The notes under the pieces: model-generated
What the model saw: the letters and a program-made list of their open reading frames with translations, nothing else
What the model was told of the DNA's origin: nothing
Databases searched by the model: none
Source of the DNA: Holdemania massiliensis
GTDB lineage: Bacteria; Bacillota_I; Bacilli_A; Erysipelotrichales; Erysipelotrichaceae
Reading direction: 5' to 3'
Assembly: GCF_022440805.1 (NCBI RefSeq)
Contig: NZ_JAKNTK010000001.1
Coordinates: 1,860,001-1,924,000 of the forward strand
Length of the DNA: 64,000 nucleotides
Program-made: the position numbers and the translations under genes
Shown: positions 34,387-42,961 of the stretch, piece by piece
Layout: every line of letters begins with the position of its first letter
How positions within the stretch are numbered: position 1 is the first letter of the stretch

Positions 34387-35238
34387 TTAAGGCCGACTGA
34401 GTTTCCACGAGACACCCAAAATTAGAACAGCTCCCACGATCTGGGGAATCGTAAAGGGTTCATGCAGTAAAAAACCAGAGAAGAGCAGTGCACTGATCGG
34501 ATCAATATAGCTGAGGAAAGCCGCTGTCGTACTGTTCAGCTTCGGCAGCGCTGAGAAGTAAAGGGCATAGGCGATTCCAGTATGAACAATCCCTAACACA
34601 AGCACAAGCCACCATTGAATTGTGGTGATTGCTTTCCAATGAATCATCGGCGGCTGAATGAACAGATACAGAAGCAGGATGAGGGCAGCGATCAACAGCT
34701 GCAGGCAGGAACTGTCCAGCCCGGAGACCGATTTAAAATGAGGATTGATCAAAATGATTCCGGCATACATCAGGGCCGCGATGAGCCCGAAACTGATTCC
34801 GATCACTGGATCACTTCCCAACTGTGCACCCGGATTGATTAACAGACCCAATCCAATTAAAGCACTTAATAAAAGAATACCGGAGCGGCGGTTAAAAGTT
34901 CGCGAACGCATCAAGGTGAAAAAGGCAACGAGAATGGGTGCCAGATAATAACATAAGGTAGCGACAGAAACCGTGGTTCTGCGGTACGCTTCAAATAAGA
35001 AGACCCAGTTGGAACCAAGCAGGATGCCGGAGATCAACAAGGCCAGCCGTGCTTGAAATGACTTTGGAAGCTGCAGCCGCGTATGTCGGATCACTTTGTA
35101 AAGCCCCAGAACACCCGCTCCGATTCCGGCTCGCAAAGCGGCGATAACGGCAGAAGGCAGCGGAAGCAGGCGGACAAATAATCCCAGACTGCCGAAGATC
35201 AGCATCGCACTGATCAGCTGAATTTGACTGCGTTTCAT
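34387..35238 (-). CDS. EamA-family drug/metabolite transporter
   Basis: A 283-residue membrane protein with about ten helices in two repeats, the usual EamA (DMT superfamily) plan: SAMLIFGSLGLFVRLLPLPS at the start, the ALRAGIGAGVL and SNWVFLFEAYRRTT stretches in the first half and YALYFSALPKLNSTTAAFLS in the second. Such permeases export amino acids, purines or other metabolites; the substrate here is unknown. GGTGAAATGAG precedes the ATG. It lies upstream of and in the same direction as the isocitrate dehydrogenase gene, 135 bases apart. Confidence 0.88.
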   Translation of the reverse strand: MKRSQIQLISAMLIFGSLGLFVRLLPLPSAVIAALRAGIGAGVLGLYKVIRHTRLQLPKSFQARLALLISGILLGSNWVFLFEAYRRTTVSVATLCYYLAPILVAFFTLMRSRTFNRRSGILLLSALIGLGLLINPGAQLGSDPVIGISFGLIAALMYAGIILINPHFKSVSGLDSSCLQLLIAALILLLYLFIQPPMIHWKAITTIQWWLVLVLGIVHTGIAYALYFSALPKLNSTTAAFLSYIDPISALLFSGFLLHEPFTIPQIVGAVLILGVSWKLSRP

Positions 35239-35476
35239 CTCATTTCACCTTTGCTCTCAAGAAGTTCTTAAATATAGGATAGAAAAGAAGCAAGGCACTG
35301 TCAATGGAAAGCCATAAAAGAAAGCATGAGGAATGGATTATTTCGCTGCGCAGACCGTTTTCATGCGATGAACCAATCAAGAAAACGGAAAGAACAAAAA
35401 AAGGGTGAGTATGCAGATTCCTTATGCTTCCATTTATAAAATGCGGTATACTGGAAGAAAGAGCGGAGTGAGACAG

Positions 35477-36871
35477 ATGAAAAAATTTATGGATGAAGAT
35501 TTTTTACTGCAGAATGAAACAGCGAAGCGATTGTATCATGAGGCGGCGCAGAAGATGCCGATCCTCGATTATCACAATCATCTGGAACCTCAGGTCATCT
35601 ATGAGGATCGATGCTATTCCGATATCGCTGAAGTGTGGCTGGGGCGCGATCATTATAAATGGCGGGCGATGCGGGCGGACGGTGTGAATGAAGAAAAGAT
35701 TACCGGTAAGGCCAGCAATCGTGAGAAATTTGACGCCTGGTGCGCAACGATGCCAGATTTAATTGGCAATCCACTATATCATTGGACGCATTTGGAATTA
35801 AAACGATATTTTGGAATCGACGCTTTGATCTGTCCGGAAAATGCAGATGCAATTTGGCAACAGACTCAGGCGCTGCTTCAGACACCGGAGTATTCAACTC
35901 GCAATCTGCTGCGGAAGATGAATGTGAAAACCTTATGCACGACGGATGATCCGCTGGATGACCTGCACTGGCATCGTGGGTTGAAGGATGATTTTGAGAT
36001 TCGTGTGCTGCCGGCATTCCGGCCGGATCCCGTGCTGAATTTGGATAAGCCTGATTATTTGGATTATATCGGCAGGCTGGAAGCCCTGACGGGTGAACAC
36101 TGCGGCCAGTGGTCAGGATTAAAAACCGCCTTAAAAAAGCGAATGGATGTTTTTGGTCAGCACGGTTGCCGCCTAAGTGATCACGCTCTGGATGGAAACT
36201 TCTATGCTCCGGCAAAGGATCAGGAAATTCAGGCGATCCTGGACTTGAAAAAAGCCGGACAGCCTCTGACTTCCTTGCAGCTGCGGCAATATCGTGGAGC
36301 TGTGTTGGTCTTTTTAGCCGGGGAATATGTGCAGCGCGGCTGGGCGATGCAGCTGCATATTGGAGCACTGCGCAACAACAATACTCGAATGTTCAAAATA
36401 CTGGGTGCGGATACCGGTTATGACAGTACGGATGATCCGATGATTGCCGCTCAGCTCAATGCGCTGCTCGATGCGATGGAACAATCGCAGGGTGTCCCGA
36501 AGCTGATTCTGTATAGTTTGAATTCCAAGGATTATGAAGTTCTGGCGACGGCAGCTGGCAACTTCCAGGATGGAACAATTCCCGGAAAGATTCAATTGGG
36601 TTCGGCATGGTGGTTCTGTGATCAGAAACGTGGGATGGAAAAACAGCTGGATACGCTGGCTGAGGTTGGCTTGTTATCGCGGTTTGTCGGCATGCTGACG
36701 GATTCCCGCAGCTTCCTGTCATTTCCAAGGCATGAATATTTCCGCAGAATCTTATGCAATAAGTTGGGAACTTGGGTTGAAAATGGTGAAGCGCCGCAGG
36801 ATTGGGCTTTGCTGGAAAAGATGGTTCAGGATATTTGCTATGATAACGCAGTCCGTTATTTTGATTTCTGA
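35477..36871 (+). CDS. uxaC: Glucuronate isomerase
   Basis: A 464-residue hexuronate isomerase (amidohydrolase superfamily): KMPILDYHNHLEP with the metal-binding HxH-like histidines, DRCYSDIAEVWLGRDHYKWR, MQLHIGALRNNN and MLTDSRSFLSFPRHEYFRR near the end. It interconverts glucuronate and fructuronate or galacturonate and tagaturonate. Start is the ATG at 35477 with GGAGTGA upstream; an in-frame ATG at 35411 lies before the probable -10 (TATACT at 35447-35452). The rest of the hexuronate pathway (uxaB, uxuA, kdgK, transporter) is not here, which is unusual for this gene. Confidence 0.93.
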   Translation: MKKFMDEDFLLQNETAKRLYHEAAQKMPILDYHNHLEPQVIYEDRCYSDIAEVWLGRDHYKWRAMRADGVNEEKITGKASNREKFDAWCATMPDLIGNPLYHWTHLELKRYFGIDALICPENADAIWQQTQALLQTPEYSTRNLLRKMNVKTLCTTDDPLDDLHWHRGLKDDFEIRVLPAFRPDPVLNLDKPDYLDYIGRLEALTGEHCGQWSGLKTALKKRMDVFGQHGCRLSDHALDGNFYAPAKDQEIQAILDLKKAGQPLTSLQLRQYRGAVLVFLAGEYVQRGWAMQLHIGALRNNNTRMFKILGADTGYDSTDDPMIAAQLNALLDAMEQSQGVPKLILYSLNSKDYEVLATAAGNFQDGTIPGKIQLGSAWWFCDQKRGMEKQLDTLAEVGLLSRFVGMLTDSRSFLSFPRHEYFRRILCNKLGTWVENGEAPQDWALLEKMVQDICYDNAVRYFDF

Positions 36872-36893
36872 GAAGATAAGTGTAAAGAAAGAG

Positions 36894-36918
36894 AGTCAAG
36901 GGATCTTGGCTTTTTTTC
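36894..36918 (+). terminator. Terminator after uxaC
   Basis: AGTCAAG at 36894-36900 pairs with CTTGGCT at 36905-36911 (one wobble) around GGAT, followed by six T residues. Confidence 0.85.
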
Positions 36919-37018
36919 ATTCATCTATAAAAAGCGATGAAATGATCATACACTATATTGCAAAACTGAATAGTGCGTGATAAAGTGGAGATAACTTCAA
37001 TGGGAAAGGAAGATCAAT

Positions 37019-38239
37019 ATGAAAATCAATCAGCTTTGGATACAAGAACAAAATGCTCAGTTCACATATCAATGTCAGATGTTCTTGGAAAAAGATGAAA
37101 GTTTCTGGTTGTCGGATCAAATGGTTATCGATACCCTCTCCAGGCAAAATGAACCCATCCCTTTTACGGTTTCAGAATCAGAAGAATTATTGTTTCGGGC
37201 GAATGCCTGTCAAATTACACCGCAGCTGGAACAGGCCGGCGAAGTGATTCTCTGTTACCATGGCCAGGCTGAAGGGTGGGCGAATGTTCACCAATCAGGA
37301 TTACTGGCGATGAATTTCTATTCCGTCTATTTCCCTCAGCAGCGAAACTTTTCCATGATTCCTTTTCCACTTGTCTATCAAGGCCGGCCCGGTCATGACA
37401 TGTTGGAGGGAGAATGGGACGAAACAATCCAGGGCTGGCGAAGTCAGGGCTTGGCTAAAGATCCCGGCCACGTTGTCATTATGGATCCGGCAATTCGGCG
37501 CGTGCAGGAAAATGACGTGGCTCAGTTTACTTATTTTGATGAATCTGAAACAGCGCTGGTTTCAACCCTGATAAACGAAGTAGAACAGATCTTAGCCGAC
37601 TACCAGCAGGCCTACGGCAGCCGTTCTTTGCCGAAGCGGAAAATGATCTCTTTCAATCTTGCCGACGAGGGCAATTCCGGTGCTTTTCAGCGCGGCGAAT
37701 GGACTTTTTATACACGAATTCTGCCTGGAAAGGAATATAATGAATTGCATGTCCAGCAGATGATCGGTATCATGGCACATGAATTCGCTCATCTCTGGTT
37801 TACCGGCGCGGATGTTTCATCGTGGGAGGACTGGCTGAATGAAACCGGGGCAGAATGGGCCTGCCTGCGCTATTTAATGAAGCAGAATCGACAAGCTCTG
37901 CTCAAACAAAAATTGAATCGGCTGCTTGCCCTTTACGCGCAGGTTTCACCAATCCGCACGCCAGACCTGGAAAACAATGCGCAAAGTGTCCATGTTAAAG
38001 GAACAGCGTTGTTTCTGAGCTTGGCTTTGCGGCATGGTATGGAAGTTGTTGACCAGCTGTTGTATTTGCTTGCCGAGCTGCCGGAAAAGACAACCGCAGC
38101 CCTGTTAACCCAAATTCGGCAGAAGCTGTCTATCTCATTAGCAGAAGAAATCGAATCTCTGCTGGATCAATCTGACTTTGGACTGACGGCAAAGGATCCG
38201 GCTTTTGAGCAGGTGCTGCATGTCAGGCTGACAGACTGA
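37019..38239 (+). CDS. M1-like zinc metallopeptidase
   Basis: A 406-residue protein with the zinc-binding HEFAH motif in IGIMAHEFAHLWF and a downstream DWLNETGAEWA that supplies the third ligand glutamate, as in M1 (gluzincin) aminopeptidases. The spacing from the second histidine to the glutamate of LNE is 16 residues rather than the usual 18, and the classic GAMEN exopeptidase motif is not evident. No signal peptide is visible, so it is probably cytoplasmic. GGAAAGGAAG precedes the ATG. It is a stand-alone gene between two terminators. Confidence 0.75.
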   Translation: MKINQLWIQEQNAQFTYQCQMFLEKDESFWLSDQMVIDTLSRQNEPIPFTVSESEELLFRANACQITPQLEQAGEVILCYHGQAEGWANVHQSGLLAMNFYSVYFPQQRNFSMIPFPLVYQGRPGHDMLEGEWDETIQGWRSQGLAKDPGHVVIMDPAIRRVQENDVAQFTYFDESETALVSTLINEVEQILADYQQAYGSRSLPKRKMISFNLADEGNSGAFQRGEWTFYTRILPGKEYNELHVQQMIGIMAHEFAHLWFTGADVSSWEDWLNETGAEWACLRYLMKQNRQALLKQKLNRLLALYAQVSPIRTPDLENNAQSVHVKGTALFLSLALRHGMEVVDQLLYLLAELPEKTTAALLTQIRQKLSISLAEEIESLLDQSDFGLTAKDPAFEQVLHVRLTD

Positions 38240-38311
38240 CGGCATTCTGTTTCCATCGCGGGATCACAAAAGCGAATTCAGGCTTAAGATCAGGCAAAAA
38301 AGAAAGTAAAG

Positions 38312-38340
38312 AAAAAGGAGACGCGCATCTCCTTTTTTAG
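38312..38340. terminator. Bidirectional terminator between the metallopeptidase and the reductase
   Basis: AAAAAGGAGA at 38312-38321 pairs with TCTCCTTTTT at 38328-38337 around a six-base loop; A and T runs on each side serve both converging genes. Confidence 0.9.
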
Positions 38341-38355
38341 TTTAAATCACATTCA

Positions 38356-40374
38356 TTAAATTGTCTTGCCTGCGACATAGCCGGTTCTGACCGCTTCCAG
38401 GACGCTGCCGACACCTTGCGCATCGCCGATCGTAATGACTTCATCACACAGATCCTGAATTTGATCCGCAAGAAGGGCATTCGGGCGATCCCCTACGGCA
38501 ATGATGACATTGTCTGCCCGAAGTGTCTGACGGCCTTGATCGGACTCAATGACAACCGCCTGATCCTGAATTTCGACACACCGCGTATTCAGCAGCGTAT
38601 TGCAGTTCAGATCGCGCAGATGAGCTTTGAGAATAAAGCGGGTTGTTTCAACCATCTTTCCCATTAACTGATCGCTCATTTCAACAATCGTCACATTTTT
38701 TCCTGCCTCCAGCATCCATTCTGCCGTTTCACAGCCGACCGTGCCGCCGCCGATGATCACAATGTTTTCTCCTGTCGGCTTTCCCATCAAGGCTTCTTTA
38801 GCATTCATGACAGACGGTTTATCAAAACCTGGAATCGGCAGCACCGCGGGCAGAACGCCGGTCGCGACAATGACCGTGTCTGGTTTTAAGCGTGCCACTT
38901 CCTCGCGGGTAATTGGATGATTCAGCTCTACTGTAAAGCCGCGGTATTCGGCCTGGGCTTCCATATACGGAATATAATCGGCTAAATTTTGTTTGTAAGG
39001 CGGAACAATGGCTGGGATCAGCTGGCCTCCCAAACGATCAGCCGCTTCATAGACCGTAACGTGATGACCACGGATCGCTGCGACGCGGGCGGCTTCGATG
39101 CCTGCCGGGCCGCCACCAACCACCATGACATTTTTAATTGTTTGAGCTGCCGGAAGGGAAGCATCGTTGTCATCGTGACCGAATACGGCATTGCCGCTGC
39201 AGATCAGTTCGCCGTCATGATGCAGCTGATTGTCCATGCATTTCTGGCAGCCGATACATGGCCGGGCATATTTCCAAGTTCCTTCCATGATCATGTTCGG
39301 ACGATTCGGTTCAGTCAACAAGCCCCGGCCCATATGGATGAAATCGCATATGCCCTGCGCTAGGGCGCCTTCGGCCAGTTCTGGATCATAAGTCCGACCG
39401 CCGGAAATCAAAGGAAGGGTAATGGCGGGGACACCGCGGCCTTCCAGATTCGGGCGGTCTTCATTTTCCGCGATCGTTGCTTTGCGGATCATTCCGGCTA
39501 ACGGGAAGGTCATGCCTTTCGCCTGACCGCCGGCGGGAATATCTTTCAGCGTTGCGACGTCACTCCAGTCACAGGCGATGACTTCAATCGCATCAGCCCC
39601 AGCCTGCTGGACTAAATAACAGTTCAACAAACCATCCATAACGCTGACACCGCCGTTTAAGCCGCCGTCAACCACGTTCATTTTGATCAGCACTGGGAAA
39701 TCCGCGCCGCACCGGGCTTTGATTTTGCGGATAATATTGCACGCGAAGCGGGCGCGGTTGAAAGCATTGCCGCCGTATTCGTCAGTTCTTAAATTCGCCG
39801 TGGCTGAGAAAAACTGCGCGACTAAATAATAACCGGCGCCATGCACTTCAACAGCGTCATAGCCAGCCTGTTTTGCCCGATAGGCCGCATCGGCAAATTT
39901 ATCTTCCAGCGCTACGATCTCATCATGCTCAAAGGCCCGCGGTGTTTCCCCGGTCAGACCGGTCAGAAAACTGTACGGCATGGCCACGGCCGAAGGGGCA
40001 ACCGCCGGCTGATGAAGCTGATGAAGGACATCCAGATTTGCGCCGCGGCCAGCATGGCTGAGCTGTATCGCACATTTTGAACCATATTTGTGAATCACAT
40101 CGGTGATCCGGCGGAATCCCGGAATATACTTGTCGTCGCTGAGGGCAATGTACTGCGCGGTATTAATGCCTAACGGAGGATCGACACAGGTGACTTCGGT
40201 AATGATCAGGCCGGTGCCGCCTTTGGCGTTTTCGGCATACCGGTTGACGATGGCGTCGGTGACAAACCCGTCTTTTCCGGCATCGGTGCCCATTGGCGGC
40301 AGAACGATGCGGTTTTTCAGTTCAAGCGAACCGATCTTGCCGGGGGAGGTGAGGATAGGGAATAAATCGGACAT
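38356..40374 (-). CDS. NADH:flavin oxidoreductase, enoate-reductase type
   Basis: A 672-residue three-part enzyme. Residues 1 to about 360 form an Old Yellow Enzyme TIM barrel (NRIVLPPMGTD, CAIQLSHAGRG, VEVHGAGYYLVAQFFS). A [4Fe-4S] cluster follows with C-x2-C-x2-C-x12-C starting near residue 373 (CIGCQKC). The rest binds FAD and NAD(P)H (VGGGPAGIEAA near 420, GGGTVGCETAE near 541). The family includes 2-enoate reductase, 2,4-dienoyl-CoA reductase and the bile-acid enzymes BaiCD/BaiH; which alkene it reduces is unknown. It has a consensus promoter flanked by palindromes and is divergent from a TetR gene that probably controls it. Confidence 0.88.
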   Translation of the reverse strand: MSDLFPILTSPGKIGSLELKNRIVLPPMGTDAGKDGFVTDAIVNRYAENAKGGTGLIITEVTCVDPPLGINTAQYIALSDDKYIPGFRRITDVIHKYGSKCAIQLSHAGRGANLDVLHQLHQPAVAPSAVAMPYSFLTGLTGETPRAFEHDEIVALEDKFADAAYRAKQAGYDAVEVHGAGYYLVAQFFSATANLRTDEYGGNAFNRARFACNIIRKIKARCGADFPVLIKMNVVDGGLNGGVSVMDGLLNCYLVQQAGADAIEVIACDWSDVATLKDIPAGGQAKGMTFPLAGMIRKATIAENEDRPNLEGRGVPAITLPLISGGRTYDPELAEGALAQGICDFIHMGRGLLTEPNRPNMIMEGTWKYARPCIGCQKCMDNQLHHDGELICSGNAVFGHDDNDASLPAAQTIKNVMVVGGGPAGIEAARVAAIRGHHVTVYEAADRLGGQLIPAIVPPYKQNLADYIPYMEAQAEYRGFTVELNHPITREEVARLKPDTVIVATGVLPAVLPIPGFDKPSVMNAKEALMGKPTGENIVIIGGGTVGCETAEWMLEAGKNVTIVEMSDQLMGKMVETTRFILKAHLRDLNCNTLLNTRCVEIQDQAVVIESDQGRQTLRADNVIIAVGDRPNALLADQIQDLCDEVITIGDAQGVGSVLEAVRTGYVAGKTI

Positions 40375-40392
40375 AAGAATAATTCTCCTTTC

Positions 40393-40409
40393 TGTGAATG
40401 TGATTCACA
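40393..40409. promoter_or_regulatory. Operator-like palindrome downstream of the reductase promoter
   Basis: TGTGAAT-GTG-ATTCACA is a perfect inverted repeat covering the expected transcription start and early leader of the reductase gene. It shares the TGTGAA half-site with the palindrome at 40454. Confidence 0.75.
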
Positions 40410-40421
40410 TTTTGTAATTTC

Positions 40422-40450
40422 ATTATATCGCCTTGTGCATGGATTATCAA
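40422..40450 (-). promoter_or_regulatory. Promoter of the enoate-reductase gene
   Basis: On the minus strand TTGATA (40450-40445) and TATAAT (40427-40422) are 17 bases apart, a near-consensus promoter facing the reductase gene, whose ATG is at 40374. Confidence 0.85.
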
Positions 40451-40453
40451 GAT

Positions 40454-40476
40454 AAATGTGAATTTAGTTCACATTT
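40454..40476. promoter_or_regulatory. Operator-like palindrome upstream of the reductase promoter
   Basis: AAATGTGAA-TTTAG-TTCACATTT is a perfect nine-base inverted repeat abutting the -35 box of the reductase promoter. Two copies of the TGTGAA site bracket the promoter, as expected for a TetR-type operator pair. Confidence 0.75.
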
Positions 40477-40499
40477 GATTTCTGAAATCTTCGCAGCGG

Positions 40500-40528
40500 T
40501 TGACACGCAGAATTCGCTGAGCTATAGT
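40500..40528 (+). promoter_or_regulatory. Promoter of the TetR gene
   Basis: TTGACA at 40500-40505 and TATAGT at 40523-40528 are 17 bases apart, upstream of the TetR start at 40552. Confidence 0.85.
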
Positions 40529-40537
40529 TAAGCTCAG
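40517..40537. promoter_or_regulatory. Palindrome over the TetR promoter -10
   Basis: CTGAGCT-ATAGTTA-AGCTCAG is a perfect seven-base inverted repeat spanning the -10 box of the TetR promoter. Its sequence differs from the TGTGAA sites, so it may bind another protein or be an independent site. Confidence 0.55.
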
Positions 40538-40551
40538 AAAAGAGGGATAGT

Positions 40552-41151
40552 ATGCCGCGATCTACCCGTTACAGCACGACGCACCAGCAGCTGAAAGACC
40601 AGGCGCTGGCGCTGTTTTTGGAAAAAGGCTACGAACAGACAGGAATTCAGGAAATAACGGAACGAGCTGGTGTGGCTGTCGGTTCCTTTTACCGTCATTT
40701 TTCGTGCAAGGAGGAAATCTTTGTCGAGATCTGGGATGAATACGCGGCCAATAATATTCGCCAGACTTTAGAAAAAGTTTCGCATATAGATAATCTGAAA
40801 GCTTTTCTGGATATCTTAATGAGCGAAAATGAGAAGTTTGCCCAGGATCCGATTACCACGGCGTTATACGCCACACAGACTTCACTGATCAGCTCAAATC
40901 GAGTGGAAAGCTTTCCGCAGATTGCCGCATGGTCGATGCGCTATCGGATTGAGATTCAGCGGCAGATTCAGCGCCATCTCCCTTCGCAAAGTGAGCAGGA
41001 AGCCGTAACTCAAGCCAATATTGTCCACTGTCTGCTCAACAGCTATGCCATGCGCTATGCGGATCGGCTGCAGCGGTTTACGTACCATGCCCGGCCATTT
41101 CGTCAGATTTTATATGCGATGCTGCAGCTGGACGAGGATTCAGAAATCTAG
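40552..41151 (+). CDS. TetR-family transcriptional regulator
   Basis: A 199-residue TetR protein: the N-terminal helix-turn-helix domain reads ALALFLEKGYEQTGIQEITE then RAGVAVGSFYRHFSCKEEIF, and the C-terminal ligand domain is poorly conserved as usual. It is divergent from the enoate-reductase gene across 177 bases containing both promoters and three palindromes, so it most likely represses the reductase and is released by a small hydrophobic ligand. GAGGGAT lies before the ATG. Confidence 0.93.
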   Translation: MPRSTRYSTTHQQLKDQALALFLEKGYEQTGIQEITERAGVAVGSFYRHFSCKEEIFVEIWDEYAANNIRQTLEKVSHIDNLKAFLDILMSENEKFAQDPITTALYATQTSLISSNRVESFPQIAAWSMRYRIEIQRQIQRHLPSQSEQEAVTQANIVHCLLNSYAMRYADRLQRFTYHARPFRQILYAMLQLDEDSEI

Positions 41152-41240
41152 TTTTTAAACAGAATGGATCTAAGAATTGGGAAATTTGAATGAATTTTCC
41201 TTTTTTAATCCTTTTTTCGCGTTTTTCCTGCATTCGCTGG

Positions 41241-41269
41241 TTGAAAACGCAAGGGGAATGTGATAATCT
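41241..41269 (+). promoter_or_regulatory. Promoter of the lysine-riboswitch operon
   Basis: TTGAAA at 41241-41246 and TAATCT at 41264-41269 are 17 bases apart, with a TG extended -10 at 41261-41262. The aptamer begins about 20 bases downstream. Confidence 0.75.
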
Positions 41270-41285
41270 AAACGTGCTTGTGAAT

Positions 41286-41466
41286 CATCACAGCTAGAGG
41301 TGCGGAGATTAAGAGTACGCAGACTGAGGCCGAAAGCCATGGACGTCTGTCGGAAAGGATGATCCGCCGAAGTCGTTTTGTCGCAGAAACGGCTGGGGGC
41401 CTATCAAACAGGTAGGTCACTGTCTTTGTAAAGAATGCCATTTTACAAAGGAGCACTATCTTAAGG
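41286..41466 (+). ncRNA. Lysine riboswitch (L box) aptamer
   Basis: The order of conserved blocks matches the L box: AGAGGTGC at 41296-41303, AAGAGTA at 41311-41317, GCAGACTGAGGCCGAAAGCC-like P2 region, GGAAAGG, CCGCCGAAG at 41364-41372, the CTGGGGGCC after the P4 arm, GGTAGGTCACTGTC, and a P5 stem pairing CTTTGTAAA with TTTTACAAAG, then GGAGCACTATC. Lysine binding would favour the downstream terminator. It precedes a permease gene rather than lysine biosynthesis genes. Confidence 0.9.
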
Positions 41467-41495
41467 CATATAGGGATGAATGATGATTTCCATTG

Positions 41496-41531
41496 ATCTT
41501 TACATGTTTTAGGATGTAAAGATTTTTTTTA
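41496..41531 (+). terminator. Lysine-riboswitch terminator
   Basis: ATCTTTACAT at 41496-41505 and ATGTAAAGAT at 41514-41523 form a perfect ten-base stem with an eight-base loop, followed by seven T residues, 18 bases before the permease start. This is the off-state structure of the riboswitch. Confidence 0.93.
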
Positions 41532-41548
41532 TTCAAGGAGGAAATTGT

Positions 41549-42943
41549 ATGCGCAGAAAAACTGCCAAATCATTCAAAATGCCCCATACCTACGTTATTA
41601 TCTTCGGCATGGTGCTGCTTACAGCGCTGTTGGCCAACATCGTTCCTGCAGGAGAATTTACCCGCGTGCTGGATGAAGCCAGCGGAAAAATGGTCGTCGC
41701 TGCCGATTCTTTTCATTATCTGCCAAAGACTGGCTGCAGCTTATTTGAAATTTTCACTTCGATTCAGTTAGGTTTTATTGATGGAGCTCAGATTATTTTC
41801 TTCATCGTCTTTGCCTACGCTTTTGTTTATATGATGCTGAAAAACGGAACCTTTGACGCCGTGGTCGGTGCGGTGCTGCGTAAGATCGGGACACGCGTGC
41901 ATCTTCTGATTCCGATCTGCATGATCGCGTTTGGCGTTTTGGGTTCAACGATCGGTCTGTTTGAAGAAACCTACGGACTGCTTCCAATTTTCATTTCCAT
42001 CGCGATTGCATTGGGCTTTGACGCCATCGTCGGCGGTTCGATTGTCTACATTGCGGTGGCCGTCGGGTTTGCGGCGGCGACGATCAATCCGTTTACGATC
42101 GGCATTGCGCAGGAAGTTTCCCAGGTTCCGCTGTTTTCCGGCTTAGGTTATCGGGTACTCTGCTTTCTTGTTTTCATGGGAATCTCAATTCTTTATGTCT
42201 GGCGGTATGCGGAAAAAGTCAGAAAGCATCCGGAAAAATCGATTTTAGCGGGCGAGCAGCTGAACTTCCGCGAAGTGGGTACAAAGGAAGAACTGATGAA
42301 GCGCGACTTCACAATGACGCAGAAAATATCCTGCGCGTGCTTTATCTTTACCGTCGTGATGTTGTTGATCGGTACAATCCAGCTGGGATGGTATATCAAT
42401 GAGATTGCCGCGCTGTTTATTATCATGATGATCGTAATTGGTTTAATCTCCCGCTTTACGCCAAGTCAGATTGCGCAGTATTTTATTGAAGCGGCGAAGG
42501 ACATGATGTTTGGTGCGCTGATCGTGGGCTTAAGCCGGGCAATACCGGTCATCATGGACAATGCGCATATCATCGACACAATTGTCTACTGGCTTTCAAC
42601 GGGACTGGCGCAGTTTCAGGGCATTGCCAGCGCATTAGGCATGTTGTTTGTACAGAATATCATTAATTTCTTTATTCCCTCCGGCGGCGGACAGGCCGTG
42701 GTCACGATGCCGATTTTGGCGCCGGTATCCGAAATGGTTGGGTTAAGCCGTCAGATTGCCGTGCTGGCTTTCCAGTTCGGCGATGGCTTCTCGAATATTT
42801 TCTGGCCGACTTCGGTATTCATGATGTGCGGTATTATGGGACTGCCGGTCAACAAGTGGTATAAGTTTGTAACGCCGCTGTTCGGTTTATTATTTGCCGC
42901 AGAAATTGTTCTGCTGATCGGCGCTGTTCTGATCGGCTATTAA
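41549..42943 (+). CDS. YfcC-family permease under lysine control
   Basis: A 464-residue membrane protein with about 12 helices and the YfcC/ArsB-like superfamily features: KMPHTYVIIFGMVLLTALLA at the start, NIVPAGEF, the GLFEETYGLLPIFISIAIAL region and NFFIPSGGGQAVVTMP near the end, seen also in C4-dicarboxylate and p-aminobenzoyl-glutamate carriers. It lies directly behind a lysine riboswitch and its terminator, so it is expressed when lysine is scarce. With the M20 amidohydrolase nine bases after its stop, the likely cargo is lysine in bound form, or lysine itself. AAGGAGG precedes the ATG. Confidence 0.88.
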   Translation: MRRKTAKSFKMPHTYVIIFGMVLLTALLANIVPAGEFTRVLDEASGKMVVAADSFHYLPKTGCSLFEIFTSIQLGFIDGAQIIFFIVFAYAFVYMMLKNGTFDAVVGAVLRKIGTRVHLLIPICMIAFGVLGSTIGLFEETYGLLPIFISIAIALGFDAIVGGSIVYIAVAVGFAAATINPFTIGIAQEVSQVPLFSGLGYRVLCFLVFMGISILYVWRYAEKVRKHPEKSILAGEQLNFREVGTKEELMKRDFTMTQKISCACFIFTVVMLLIGTIQLGWYINEIAALFIIMMIVIGLISRFTPSQIAQYFIEAAKDMMFGALIVGLSRAIPVIMDNAHIIDTIVYWLSTGLAQFQGIASALGMLFVQNIINFFIPSGGGQAVVTMPILAPVSEMVGLSRQIAVLAFQFGDGFSNIFWPTSVFMMCGIMGLPVNKWYKFVTPLFGLLFAAEIVLLIGAVLIGY

Positions 42944-42961
42944 CAACAGGAGGTGCACTCA

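Noticed and set aside
22007..40374. Complete bile-acid 7-alpha-dehydroxylation (bai) pathway
   Set aside because: Only a possible 7-alpha-HSDH and a distant, separately regulated enoate-reductase homologue are present; baiB, baiA, baiE, baiF and baiG are absent from the window.
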